NCBI GenBank assembly: GCA_026398815.1
Contig: JAPLSA010000006.1
Span: 62,001 to 126,000, forward strand
Length of the DNA stretch: 64,000 nucleotides
Origin: Gammaproteobacteria bacterium
GTDB lineage: Bacteria; Pseudomonadota; Gammaproteobacteria; Nevskiales; Nevskiaceae
Direction: 5' to 3'
Part shown: one piece after another, positions 26,491 through 34,664 of the stretch
How positions within the stretch are numbered: the first letter of the stretch is position 1
Layout: every line of letters begins with the position of its first letter
The notes under the pieces: model-generated
Databases searched by the model: none
The model's input: only the letters and a program-made list of their open reading frames with translations
What the model was told of the DNA's origin: nothing
Program-made: the position numbers and the translations under genes

Positions 26491-27933
26491 TTGCCGCTGA
26501 CCAACAAGATCCAGCTGATCGCCTACCCCGACCGCATGGGCGCCAATCTGGCCGACCTGCGCTCGGTGATCGACCGCCATTTCGCCCGGGCGATCGGCGG
26601 CATCCACATCCTGCCGCCGTATCCGTCGAATGCCGATGGCGGGTTCTCGCCGCTGACCCACAAGGAAATCGACCCGCGCCACGGCAGCTGGGCCGACATC
26701 GAGGCGCTAGCGGCGCGCTACGACATCTGTCTCGACCTGACGCTCAACCACATCAGCGATCAGTCCGCCGAATTCCAGGACTTCATCGCCCGGGGTCACC
26801 AATCCGAACATGCCGAGCTGTTCGTTCACGTCGACCAGCTGGGGCCGATCTCGCCGGACGATCTCGCCCGCATCCACATCCGCAAGGAGAAGGAGCCGTT
26901 CCGCGACGTACGCTTCGCCGACGGCAGCACCGGCCAGGTCTGGTGCACGTTCACCGAACACCAGATCGACCTGAACTATTCCTCGCCGAAGACCTATGCG
27001 CTGATGGAGGACACCATCGCCTTCCTCGCCGCGCGCGGCGTGCGGCTGCTGCGCCTCGACGCCTTCGGCTACACGACCAAGAAGATCGGCACCTCCTGCT
27101 TCCTGGTCGAGCCGGATGTCTACGACATCCTCAAGTGGATCAACGGCGTCGCCCAGGAACACGGCGTGGAAACCCTGCCGGAAGTACACGACCACGCCAG
27201 CTTCCAGTACGCGATCGCGCTGCACGGCATGCACCCGTACGGCTTCGCGCTGCCGCCGCTGCTGCTGTACACCCTGCTCGACAACAACAGCACCTACCTC
27301 AAGCAGTGGCTGCGCATGTGCCCGCGCAATCAGGTCACCGTACTCGACACCCACGACGGCATCTGCATCCCCGATGTCGAGGGCGTGCTGCCGAAGGCGG
27401 AGATCCAGGCGGTGATCGACAACGTCGGCTCGCGCTCCGCCGATCCGATCCTGCGTCGCTCGGCGGCCAACGTGCATACCGTCGGCGCCATCTACCAGCT
27501 CACCTGCACCTACTACGACGCGCTCAAGCGCAACGACGACGCCTACATCGCCGCCCGCGCGATCCAGTTCTTCGCGCCCGGCATTCCGCAGGTCTACTAC
27601 GTCGGCCTGCTGGCCGGCCAGAACGATCCGGAGCTGATGGAAGCCAGCGGCGAGCTGCGCGACATCAACCGCCATCACTACACGCTGGCGGAGGTCGACG
27701 CCGCCGTGCAGCAGCCAGTGGTGCGGCGGCTGATCGCGCTGATGGAATTCCGCTGCAGCCATCCGGCCTTCGACGGCGTGTTCCACCTGATGTACTCGAA
27801 CGACTCCAGCGTCGCGATGTGCTGGCGCAACGGCGAGATGCAGGCCGAACTGTTCGTCGACCTGAACTTCAAGAAGACCACCATCCGCTACGTCGACGTG
27901 AAGTCGAAGCGCTGGCTCAGCCTGCGCGCCTGA
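26491..27933 (+). CDS. GH13_18 disaccharide phosphorylase, probably glucosylglycerol phosphorylase (or sucrose phosphorylase)
   Basis: A 480-residue retaining glycoside phosphorylase of subfamily GH13_18. The catalytic residues are conserved: nucleophile Asp190 (LRLDAFGY), acid/base Glu231 (LPEVHDHA) and transition-state stabiliser Asp289 (VLDTHDGI). Motif FALPPLLL and the C-terminal AARAIQFFAPGIPQVYYVG are family-typical. The subfamily contains sucrose, sucrose-6'-phosphate, glucosylglycerate and 2-O-alpha-glucosylglycerol phosphorylases. The acceptor-side loop near residue 130 reads IHIRKEKEPF rather than the RPRPG-type loop of sucrose phosphorylase. Because the convergent neighbour is a glucosylglycerol-phosphate synthase fusion, I favour glucosylglycerol as substrate. 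Translation starts at TTG 26491 behind an AAAGGAGAA ribosome site. Confidence 0.85.
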   Translation: MPLTNKIQLIAYPDRMGANLADLRSVIDRHFARAIGGIHILPPYPSNADGGFSPLTHKEIDPRHGSWADIEALAARYDICLDLTLNHISDQSAEFQDFIARGHQSEHAELFVHVDQLGPISPDDLARIHIRKEKEPFRDVRFADGSTGQVWCTFTEHQIDLNYSSPKTYALMEDTIAFLAARGVRLLRLDAFGYTTKKIGTSCFLVEPDVYDILKWINGVAQEHGVETLPEVHDHASFQYAIALHGMHPYGFALPPLLLYTLLDNNSTYLKQWLRMCPRNQVTVLDTHDGICIPDVEGVLPKAEIQAVIDNVGSRSADPILRRSAANVHTVGAIYQLTCTYYDALKRNDDAYIAARAIQFFAPGIPQVYYVGLLAGQNDPELMEASGELRDINRHHYTLAEVDAAVQQPVVRRLIALMEFRCSHPAFDGVFHLMYSNDSSVAMCWRNGEMQAELFVDLNFKKTTIRYVDVKSKRWLSLRA

Positions 27934-27965
27934 ATGCCCGCGTAGCGACAACGCTGCACGGCAAC

Positions 27966-27995
27966 GCGGGGCGGGCCACCGACGCCCCGCCCCGC
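27966..27995. terminator. bidirectional hairpin between convergent genes
   Basis: The arms GCGGGGCGGG (27966-27975) and CCCGCCCCGC (27986-27995) are perfectly complementary over 10 bp with a 10-base loop. The hairpin lies between the stop codons of the phosphorylase and the convergent GT20 fusion gene, so it can end both transcripts. There is no flanking T-run. Confidence 0.7.
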
Positions 27996-28010
27996 GCCGC
28001 CGCTGGTGCT

Positions 28011-30230
28011 TCAGCCGACGGCCGCCAGGAACTCCGTGCGCCAGCGCTGCACGTCGTTGTGACGCACGGCATCGTGCAGCCCGCGCAGCCGCTGCGTGGC
28101 TTCGTCGGACGGCATGTCGATGGCCGTGCCGATCACCGCCAGCAGGTCGGCCGGATCGTGCGGATTGGTCAGCAGCGCTTCCTTCAGCTCGGCAGCGGCG
28201 CCGGCGAACTCCGACAGCACCAGCACGCCGTGGCCCTGGCGCGCGCCCTGCACGGCGATGAACTCCTTGCAGACCAGGTTCAGGCCGTCGCGCAGCGGCG
28301 TGATCCACATGACCGACGCGTTCGCGTAGCTGGCCAGCAGGTCCTCGAACGGCACCGCGCGGAAGAAGTAGCGCAGCGGCGTCCAGTCGAGCCGGCCATA
28401 GCGGCCGTTGATGCGGCCGACCACCTGCTCGATCTGCGTCTGCAGTTCGGCGTAGACCATCATCTCCTTGGCGGCCGGCACGCAGACCGCGTGCAGGGTG
28501 ATCTGCCCGTGCAGCTCCGGGCGCGCGGCCAGCAGCGCCTCGTAGGCGAGCAGCTTTTCCAGCGTGCCCTTGGTGTAGTCGAGCCGCTCGACCGACAGGA
28601 TCAGCCGCATGGTGCCGAGCTGCTCGCGCAGCGTCTCGATCTGCGCCTGCACGCGCTCTGTGGCCAGCAGTGCTTCGATGCGTTCGACATCCAGGCCGAC
28701 CGGATGCGCCCCCAGCCGCACGCGGCGGCCGTGCACCTCGATCATCGAGGTCATGCGGTCCAGGCCGACGGCGCAGCCGTAGGTCAGATACCGCGGCGCG
28801 CAGCTTTCCCAGGCCAGCGGCTTGATCGGCATCACGCCTCGGGCGACGTCGATGAAGTTCTCGACCTGGCGCGGGATGTGGAAGCCGATGTAGTCGCACT
28901 GCAGCAGGCTGCCGACGATGGTGCGCCGCCAGGGCAGCACGTTGAAGACGTCCGCCGACGGGAAATAGGTGTGGTGGAAAAAGGCGATGCGGACGTCGCT
29001 GCGCAGCTCGCGCAGGAAGGCCGGCACCAGCCACAGGTTGTAGTCGTGAATCCAGACGGTGGCGCCGTGTGCCGCCTCGCGGGCGGCGGCGATGGCGAAC
29101 TTGCGGTTCACCTCGACGAAGATCTGCCAGTGGTCGTCGCGGAACGTCGCCCGTTCCCAGAACGTGTGCAGGGTCGGCCAGAAGGCTTCCTTCGAGAAGC
29201 GCTTGTAGAAGACCTCGACATCGTCGGCGGTCAGCGCCACCCGGGCGGCGACCAGGTTCGGATAGCGCTCGACATCGACCGCCGTGCGCGCCTCGAACGC
29301 GCCGGTGTCGGGGTCGATCGTCGACCACGCCACCCAGGCGCCGCGCTGGCCGCTGCTGAACAGGCTCAGCAGGGTCGGGATGATGCCGTTCGGCGAACCG
29401 TGCCGGCGGCGCAGCACGCGGCCATCGACGATCGCCTCCTCGTACGGCAGCCGGTGGTAGACCACCACCAGATCCGATTCGCCCGGCTCCTGCACGGCGG
29501 TGCGCAGGCTGTCGAGACCGCGTTCGCCGAGGAAGCCGAAATGGCTCAGCGCCTGCAGGATGCCGCCGCAGCCGGGCCGCGTGGCGTGCAGCACCCGCGC
29601 CATGCGCTGCGTGCCCGCCAGCAGGCCGGCCTCGGATTCGCCGACGCAGACGCCCTTGAAGCCCTGCTCGTACATCGACAGGTCGTTCAGCGTGTCGCCG
29701 GCCACCAGCACCGTTTCCGGATCGATGCCGAGCTGGGCGACCAGCGCGCTCAGCGTCGAGCCCTTGTTGACGCCGCGCGGCAGCACGTCGAGGTATCGCT
29801 CGGCCGAGAACAGCAGTTCGCAGTGCAGCTCGGCCGCCCGGTCGTGCATCGCCGACGTGATCACCTCGGCGGCGCAGAAATAGCTGCAGCGGCGCTGCTG
29901 CGGCGTGGCCTGGCGGACCAGTTCGGCGAACGGCGCGAAAGCGTCCGCCACCGGCTGCTCGCCCGGCCAGCGCAGCGCGATCTCGTGCTGCAGCGGCTGG
30001 ATCGGCTGCAGGCTCAGGCCGTCGACGACGGTCGCGCCGACATCGCAGACGATGTAATCGGGCTGCGGCAACGATGGATCGGCCAGCAGCGGCAGCACGG
30101 TTTCCAGGCCGCGGCCGGTGACATAGGCGAGTCGGATGTCGGGATGACCGGCAACCAGCTGGTACAGCTGCTGACGGTCGGCGGCGCTACCGCCGAGAAA
30201 GGTGCCATCGAGATCGGTTGCCAACAACAT
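28011..30230 (-). CDS. bifunctional glucosylglycerol-phosphate phosphatase/synthase (HAD-GT20 fusion, GgpPS type)
   Basis: A 739-residue fusion. Residues 1-245 form a HAD phosphatase with DLDGTF (nucleophile Asp6, Asp8), GVNKG (Lys156) and GDTLND (178-183). Residues about 255-735 form a GT20 glycosyltransferase. Within GT20, the FSKEAFWPTLHTFWE block (from 345) is the form seen in glucosylglycerol-phosphate synthases rather than the SNxxLWP form of trehalose-6-phosphate synthase OtsA. IHDYNLWLVP, FFHHTYFPS and ERLDYTKGT are also present. N-terminal phosphatase plus GgpS is the known layout of proteobacterial GgpPS, which makes the osmolyte glucosylglycerol from ADP-glucose and glycerol-3-phosphate. 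The start is ATG 30230 with GAAGGAG 10 bases upstream. A trehalose-phosphate synthase is the less likely alternative. Confidence 0.85.
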   Translation of the reverse strand: MLLATDLDGTFLGGSAADRQQLYQLVAGHPDIRLAYVTGRGLETVLPLLADPSLPQPDYIVCDVGATVVDGLSLQPIQPLQHEIALRWPGEQPVADAFAPFAELVRQATPQQRRCSYFCAAEVITSAMHDRAAELHCELLFSAERYLDVLPRGVNKGSTLSALVAQLGIDPETVLVAGDTLNDLSMYEQGFKGVCVGESEAGLLAGTQRMARVLHATRPGCGGILQALSHFGFLGERGLDSLRTAVQEPGESDLVVVYHRLPYEEAIVDGRVLRRRHGSPNGIIPTLLSLFSSGQRGAWVAWSTIDPDTGAFEARTAVDVERYPNLVAARVALTADDVEVFYKRFSKEAFWPTLHTFWERATFRDDHWQIFVEVNRKFAIAAAREAAHGATVWIHDYNLWLVPAFLRELRSDVRIAFFHHTYFPSADVFNVLPWRRTIVGSLLQCDYIGFHIPRQVENFIDVARGVMPIKPLAWESCAPRYLTYGCAVGLDRMTSMIEVHGRRVRLGAHPVGLDVERIEALLATERVQAQIETLREQLGTMRLILSVERLDYTKGTLEKLLAYEALLAARPELHGQITLHAVCVPAAKEMMVYAELQTQIEQVVGRINGRYGRLDWTPLRYFFRAVPFEDLLASYANASVMWITPLRDGLNLVCKEFIAVQGARQGHGVLVLSEFAGAAAELKEALLTNPHDPADLLAVIGTAIDMPSDEATQRLRGLHDAVRHNDVQRWRTEFLAAVG

Positions 30231-30700
30231 GGGTTGCAGTGCTCCTTCGTGCATCCGGTCGATGCGCGGCTGGCGGGACAGCGTCGTTCCGGACGCCAGC
30301 CGCCGGGCGCAATCCATGCGGCCAGCAGGGCCGGATACGGGATCACGCCGTGACCATCGGGGTCGGCGCGCAGCCGGTGCGCGCATCGAGACCGGGTTGA
30401 CCCGCTTGCGGGCCGCGGAATGCGCCGGCCGGCAGGGCGGGCGGCGCGCGATGGGCCGAAATCAGGGGATCGGCCCTAAGGCCTGGCGTCGGGGGCAGGA
30501 GTGCCAAGGGTGCGAGCCAGGCCGACAGGGTACCCGACCTGCCGCCGCGATGGCCGCTCGCCGGCTGCCGAGGCACGCTCGTCCTGCAGCGCCGGAAGCC
30601 CGGTCGGCCGCCATTTCAAGCGGCAAATCCCGCGTGCTACCGTCGGCCGGCAGATCGCGAACCCGCGTCATGCGGGCCATGCCCCCGCCCGGAGCGCACG
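30231..30700. other. 470-base intergenic region between divergent osmolyte and dehydrogenase genes
   Basis: This is the longest non-repetitive gap in the window. It must hold the promoters of the GgpPS gene (minus) and the E1 alpha gene (plus). Visible elements are an inverted repeat GGGCCGA/TCGGCCC (30453-30459 and 30470-30476, loop of 10) and a weak promoter near 30615-30643. I see no conserved RNA fold, tRNA or gene with neighbour-like codon use. The length would leave room for osmotic-control sites upstream of GgpPS. Confidence 0.5.
30615..30643 (+). promoter_or_regulatory. weak sigma-70-like promoter for 2-oxoacid dehydrogenase operon
   Basis: TTCAAG (30615-30620) and TACCGT (30638-30643) are separated by 17 bases and lie about 58 bases before the E1 alpha ATG. 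Both boxes match the consensus only partly. Position and spacing are the main support. Confidence 0.35.
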
Positions 30701-31813
30701 ATGATCGAACCGTCCCCGGCCACCACCCGCGTGGCCGCCTTCGAGGTCTTCCTGACCCGCTACCTGAACCCGGACGGCAGCCTGACCGCCGATCCACCCG
30801 CCTTCGCCCGCGACCGCGAGCAGGCCCGGGCGATGTACGCGCTGATGGTGCGCACCCGGCTGTTCGACCGGAAGGCGGTGGCGCTGCAGCGCACCGGCCT
30901 GCTGGGCACCTACGCCGCCGTGCTCGGCCAGGAGGCGATCGGCACGGCGATCGGCCATGCCCTGGCCGCCGAGGACATCTTCATTCCCGCCTACCGCGAA
31001 TACGCCGCGCAGTTCGCGCGCGGCGTGCCGATGCACGCGATCCTGCAGTACTGGGGCGGCGACGAGCGCGGCATGGCCTATCCGGAAGGCACGCCGAGCC
31101 ACCACGACTTTCCGCTGTCGGTGCCGATCGCGACCCATGTGCCGCATGCCATCGGCGTGGCCTACGCGATCAAGCTCAAGCAGGAGCGGCGCGTGGTGAT
31201 GGCCTCCTGCGGCGATGGCGCGACCTCCAAGGGCGACTGGTACGAAGCGATCAGCGCGGCGCGCATCTGGAACCTGCCGATCGTGTTCCTGGTCAGCAAC
31301 AACGGCTGGGCGATCTCGATGCCGAGCCACCGCCAGACCGGCGCCGCGACCTTCGCCCAGAAAGGCCTGGCCGGCGGCCTGCCGAGCGAACAGGTGGACG
31401 GCAACGACGTGATCGCGACGCGCGCGGTGCTGGCCGCCGCCATCGAACGGGCCCGCGACGGCGGCGGTCCGAGCCTGGTCGAAGCGCTGACCTACCGGCT
31501 GCACGACCACACCACCGCCGACGACGCCCGCCGCTACCGCGCCGAAGCCGAAGTCGCCGCAGCCTGGGAGCGCTGCCCGCTGAAGCGCTACAAGGCCTAT
31601 CTGGAAGCGGCCGGCTTCTGGTCGGCCGACGACGAGGCGGCACTGGTCGCCGACGGCACAGCCGCCGCCGAAGCGGCGGCGCAGACCTTCCTGAACCTGC
31701 CGCCGCAGGCGCCGGAAGCGATCTTCGATCACCTGTATGCCGAGCTGCCGTCGTCGATGCGCTGGCAGCGGGACGAGGTCCGGGCGCGCGGCCCGGTCGA
31801 CGGAGGGCATTGA
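30701..31813 (+). CDS. 2-oxoacid dehydrogenase E1 component, alpha subunit
   Basis: A 370-residue thiamine-diphosphate-dependent decarboxylase subunit. The ThDP/Mg motif runs CGDGATSKGDWYEAI to FLVSNNGWAIS, and the phosphorylation-loop region RLHDHTTADDA is conserved. The sequence around RTRLFDRKAVALQRTG and QEAIGTAIGHAL is that of heterotetrameric PDH/BCKDH alpha chains. It pairs with the beta chain at 31880 and the E2 at 32914, together forming a multienzyme complex that oxidises pyruvate or branched-chain 2-oxoacids to acyl-CoA. The sequence alone does not decide the substrate. The stop codon overlaps a small ORF by one base. Confidence 0.92.
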   Translation: MIEPSPATTRVAAFEVFLTRYLNPDGSLTADPPAFARDREQARAMYALMVRTRLFDRKAVALQRTGLLGTYAAVLGQEAIGTAIGHALAAEDIFIPAYREYAAQFARGVPMHAILQYWGGDERGMAYPEGTPSHHDFPLSVPIATHVPHAIGVAYAIKLKQERRVVMASCGDGATSKGDWYEAISAARIWNLPIVFLVSNNGWAISMPSHRQTGAATFAQKGLAGGLPSEQVDGNDVIATRAVLAAAIERARDGGGPSLVEALTYRLHDHTTADDARRYRAEAEVAAAWERCPLKRYKAYLEAAGFWSADDEAALVADGTAAAEAAAQTFLNLPPQAPEAIFDHLYAELPSSMRWQRDEVRARGPVDGGH

Positions 31814-31887
31814 TGAACATCCTGATCAAGCACCGCGCCAGCCATGGCGCGGACTTCCCGACGATGCAGGAGCGCGGCCGTGGCTGA
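31813..31887 (+). CDS. 24-codon small ORF bridging E1 alpha and E1 beta genes
   Basis: A 24-residue reading frame starts at an ATG overlapping the E1 alpha stop codon by one base, behind a GGAGGG ribosome site within the alpha gene. It ends eight bases into the E1 beta gene. The peptide begins MNILIKHRASHG and has no recognisable domain. Its position suggests it carries ribosomes from alpha to the GTG start of beta (translational coupling), or is a remnant of a longer gene. Whether the peptide itself does anything is unknown. Confidence 0.4.
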   Translation: MNILIKHRASHGADFPTMQERGRG

Positions 31888-32866
31888 TCTCGCGCTGATC
31901 GAAGCGGTGAACCTGGCGCTGGCTTCGGAAATGCAGCGCGATGCGCGCGTCGTCGTGCTGGGCGAGGACATCGGCCGTAACGGCGGCGTGTTCCGCGCCA
32001 CGCTGGGCCTGCTCGACCGCTACGGCCCGGAGCGCGTCATCGACACGCCGCTGGCCGAAATGCTGGTCGCCGCGATGGCGATCGGCCTGAGCACGCAGGG
32101 CATCCGCGCGGTAGCCGAAATCCAGTTCTCCGGCTTCCTGTATCCCTGCCTCGACCAGGTGGTGAACCACGCCACGCGCTACCGCAACCGCACGCGCGGC
32201 CGGCTCAGCTGCCCGCTGGTGATCCGCGCGCCGAACGGCGGCGGCATCCACGCGCCGGAGCACCACTCCGAATCGCTGGAAGCGACCTTCGCGCACCTGC
32301 CCGGCCTGAGAGTCGTCGCGCCCAGCAGCCCGGCCCGCGCCTACGGACTGCTGCTGGCGGCGATCCGCGATCCGGACCCGGTGATCTTTCTGGAGCCGAC
32401 GCGGCTGTACCGGCTGTTCAAGCAGCCGGTCGAGGACAGCGGCGAGGCGCTGCCGCTCGACACCTGCTTCATCGACCGCTCGGGCACCGACATCACCCTG
32501 GTCAGCTGGGGCGCGATGATGCACGACACCCGCCTGGCCGCCGACCGGCTGGCCGAGGACGGCATCAGCGCCGAGATCATCGACGTGGCCACGCTGAAGC
32601 CGCTCGATCTCGACACCATCCTCGAAAGCGTGGCCAAGACCGGCCGCTGCGTGATCGTCTCGGAATCCGCCCGCGCTGGCGGCTGGGCGTCCGAGATCGC
32701 CGCCGGCCTGGCCGAACACGGCCTGCTCAGCCTGTTCGCGCCGGTCATGCGGGTGGCCGGCTACGACACGCCGATGCCGCTCGCCAGGCAGGAACGCGTC
32801 TACATCCCGGATGTCAGCCGCATCCTCCACGAGGTGCGCAAGGTGTTCGAGATGGCGCCGCGCTGA
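31880..32866 (+). CDS. 2-oxoacid dehydrogenase E1 component, beta subunit
   Basis: A 328-residue transketolase-like beta chain starting with GTG at 31880, with AGGAG about eight bases upstream. Family marks include VVLGEDIGRNGGVFRAT, RVIDTPLAEM, the ThDP aminopyrimidine-binding region with Glu in EIQFSGF, and the C-terminal domain with SWGAMMHDT and ESARAGGWASEIAA. It forms an alpha2beta2 heterotetramer with the preceding gene product. An upstream in-frame ATG at 31844 would add 12 residues but lies inside the bridging small ORF and lacks a good ribosome site. Confidence 0.93.
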   Translation: MADLALIEAVNLALASEMQRDARVVVLGEDIGRNGGVFRATLGLLDRYGPERVIDTPLAEMLVAAMAIGLSTQGIRAVAEIQFSGFLYPCLDQVVNHATRYRNRTRGRLSCPLVIRAPNGGGIHAPEHHSESLEATFAHLPGLRVVAPSSPARAYGLLLAAIRDPDPVIFLEPTRLYRLFKQPVEDSGEALPLDTCFIDRSGTDITLVSWGAMMHDTRLAADRLAEDGISAEIIDVATLKPLDLDTILESVAKTGRCVIVSESARAGGWASEIAAGLAEHGLLSLFAPVMRVAGYDTPMPLARQERVYIPDVSRILHEVRKVFEMAPR

Positions 32867-32913
32867 TCCCGTCACCGCGCCTTCCGCAACCCCACCCTTT
32901 CGAGACCGCGAAC

Positions 32914-34071
32914 ATGCCCATCTTCAAGCTCCCCGACCTCGGCGAAGGCCTGCAGGAAGCCGACATCCGCGAGTGGCACGTCAAGGTTGGCGACCGGGTC
33001 GCCATCGACCAGCCGCTGGTCGCCGTCGAAACCGCCAAGGCGGTCGTCGAAGTGCCGAGCCCGCAGGCCGGCGTCATCGCGCGGCTGCACGGCGTGGCCG
33101 GCGACACCATTGAAGTCGGCAAGCCGCTGGTGGAATTCGAGGGCGAGGCCGCAGCCGCACCTGGCGACGCGCCGGCCGCCGACCACGGCGGCGCCCGCAG
33201 CGGCGCGATCACCGACACCGGCACCGTGGTCGGCGCGATGCGCGCCGGCAGCGACGTGGTCGCCGAAAAGGCCACCCAGGTCGGCGGCAACGGCACCGGC
33301 CTGAAGGTGATTCCGGCGGTGCGGGCGCTGGCCCACCGGCTCAACGTCGATCTCAGCATCGTCACGCCCAGCGGACCGGACGGCATGATCACCGCCGCCG
33401 ACGTGCAGCGCGTGCACCAGGTGCTGACCGATGTCGGCCCGCTGGAAAAGCTGAAGGGCCCGCGCAAGGCGATGTCGCGGGCGATGAGCCAGGCCCGCGA
33501 CGAAGTGATGCCGACCACCGTCACCGACGACGCCGTGCTGCACGCCTGGACCACGCCGCAGGACCTCACCGTGCGGCTGATCCGCGCGCTGGTCTCCGGC
33601 GTGCAGGCGCAGCCGGCGCTGAACGCCTGGTACGAGGCCAGCGAGATCGGCCGCCGCGTGCTCGGCAAGATCCACCTCGGCGTCGCCGTCGACACGCCGG
33701 ACGGCCTGTTCGTCGCCGTGCTGCAGGATGTCGCCAGCCGCAGCGCCGAATCGCTGCGCAGCGGCCTGCAGAACATGAAGGACGCCGTGCGCTCCCGGAA
33801 CGTGCCGGCCGAGGAACTGCGCGGTTACACGATCACGCTGTCGAACTTCGGCCGCTTCGGCGGCAAGTACGCGACGCCGGTGATCCTGCCGCCGACCGTC
33901 GCCATCGTCGCTGCCGGCGCCATTCGCGACGCCGTCGTGCCGGTCGACGGCCAGATCGTGATCGCCCGGGTGCTGCCGCTGTCGGTGACCTTCGATCACC
34001 GCTGCGTCACCGGTGGCGAAGCGACCCAGTTCCTGGCGGCGATGGTGGCCGATCTGCAGCAGGCCACCTGA
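32914..34071 (+). CDS. 2-oxoacid dehydrogenase E2, dihydrolipoamide acyltransferase
   Basis: A 385-residue E2 with a single lipoyl domain (residues 1-78; lipoylated Lys in VETAKAVVEV), an E3/E1-binding domain (around 128-165, VIPAVRALAHRLNVDLS), and a catalytic acyltransferase domain to the C terminus. The catalytic His is in FDHRCVTGGEA. The usual HRxxDG motif has Thr-Gly instead of Asp-Gly, a variant seen in a subgroup of E2 proteins. Linkers are Ala/Pro/Gly-rich as expected. No dihydrolipoamide dehydrogenase (E3) gene follows; the next gene is on the other strand, so E3 must be shared from elsewhere. Confidence 0.93.
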   Translation: MPIFKLPDLGEGLQEADIREWHVKVGDRVAIDQPLVAVETAKAVVEVPSPQAGVIARLHGVAGDTIEVGKPLVEFEGEAAAAPGDAPAADHGGARSGAITDTGTVVGAMRAGSDVVAEKATQVGGNGTGLKVIPAVRALAHRLNVDLSIVTPSGPDGMITAADVQRVHQVLTDVGPLEKLKGPRKAMSRAMSQARDEVMPTTVTDDAVLHAWTTPQDLTVRLIRALVSGVQAQPALNAWYEASEIGRRVLGKIHLGVAVDTPDGLFVAVLQDVASRSAESLRSGLQNMKDAVRSRNVPAEELRGYTITLSNFGRFGGKYATPVILPPTVAIVAAGAIRDAVVPVDGQIVIARVLPLSVTFDHRCVTGGEATQFLAAMVADLQQAT

Positions 34072-34096
34072 GATCAGGTCACCGCCGGCCGCGCGC

Positions 34097-34570
34097 TCAG
34101 CGACGCCAGCGCCGCACCGCCAGCACGCCGAGGACCGTGCCGATCAGCTCGCTGCCGGCCACCAGCGCCGAGGACAGCACGAAGCGCAGGCGGAAGGCGC
34201 CGGGCGGCACGCACATGACGTTGTCGGGCGACACCAGGACGTAGTGGTTGATCACGCCGAACAGCAGCGAGGCCAGCATCGCGCCGGTGTAGAGGATGGC
34301 GGCGCCGGGCCGGGCCCGGGTCCAGAGCAGCGCAGTGGCCAGCAAGGGCAAGGTGACGATGACAAGCCCGACGAAAGCGGTCTGCAGGGGGCTCAGCGGC
34401 ACCGGCACCGCGAGGTGGGCGCTGCCATGCCAGAGCGCGATGGCGCAGTGGAGCACGGCGACGACGCTGAGAACGACGGCCCGCTGGCGTTCGCCGGCGG
34501 CCATTGCGCCGCCGCCATCGGCATTTCCGCTCCGCTGCCCGTTGCTGCTGTGCTGGTCGATGCTGCTCAT
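34097..34570 (-). CDS. small four-helix integral membrane protein, unknown function
   Basis: A 157-residue protein with a polar, Ser/Gly/Asn-rich N terminus (about 30 residues) and four predicted membrane helices: VVLSVVAVLHCAIALWHG, LQTAFVGLVIVTLPLLATALLW, AAILYTGAMLASLLFGVINHY, and a C-terminal LSSALVAGSELIGTVLGVLAV. The ATG at 34568-34570 is preceded by a GGGGAG ribosome site. It lies downstream of an Rrf2-type regulator on the same strand and may be its target. I do not recognise a family. Confidence 0.7.
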   Translation of the reverse strand: MSSIDQHSSNGQRSGNADGGGAMAAGERQRAVVLSVVAVLHCAIALWHGSAHLAVPVPLSPLQTAFVGLVIVTLPLLATALLWTRARPGAAILYTGAMLASLLFGVINHYVLVSPDNVMCVPPGAFRLRFVLSSALVAGSELIGTVLGVLAVRRWRR

Positions 34571-34664
34571 CGTGATCGCTCCCCGGTTCGCCGATCGTAG
34601 GTGTTCGTCCCCGGCACGGCGTCTTGCGGGGGCGATGTCTGGAAAATGAAGCAGCCGAAGCGCA

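Noticed and set aside
28011-30230. Trehalose-6-phosphate synthase/phosphatase (OtsA-OtsB) call for the GT20 fusion
   Set aside because: The phosphatase is at the N terminus and the acceptor-site region reads FSKEAFWP rather than the SNxxLWP of OtsA; both point to GgpPS. Still possible, but less likely.
26943-30353. 1136-codon plus-strand frame over the phosphorylase and GgpPS genes
   Set aside because: Arg/His/Gln-rich shadow of the catalytic genes on either strand; no domain visible.
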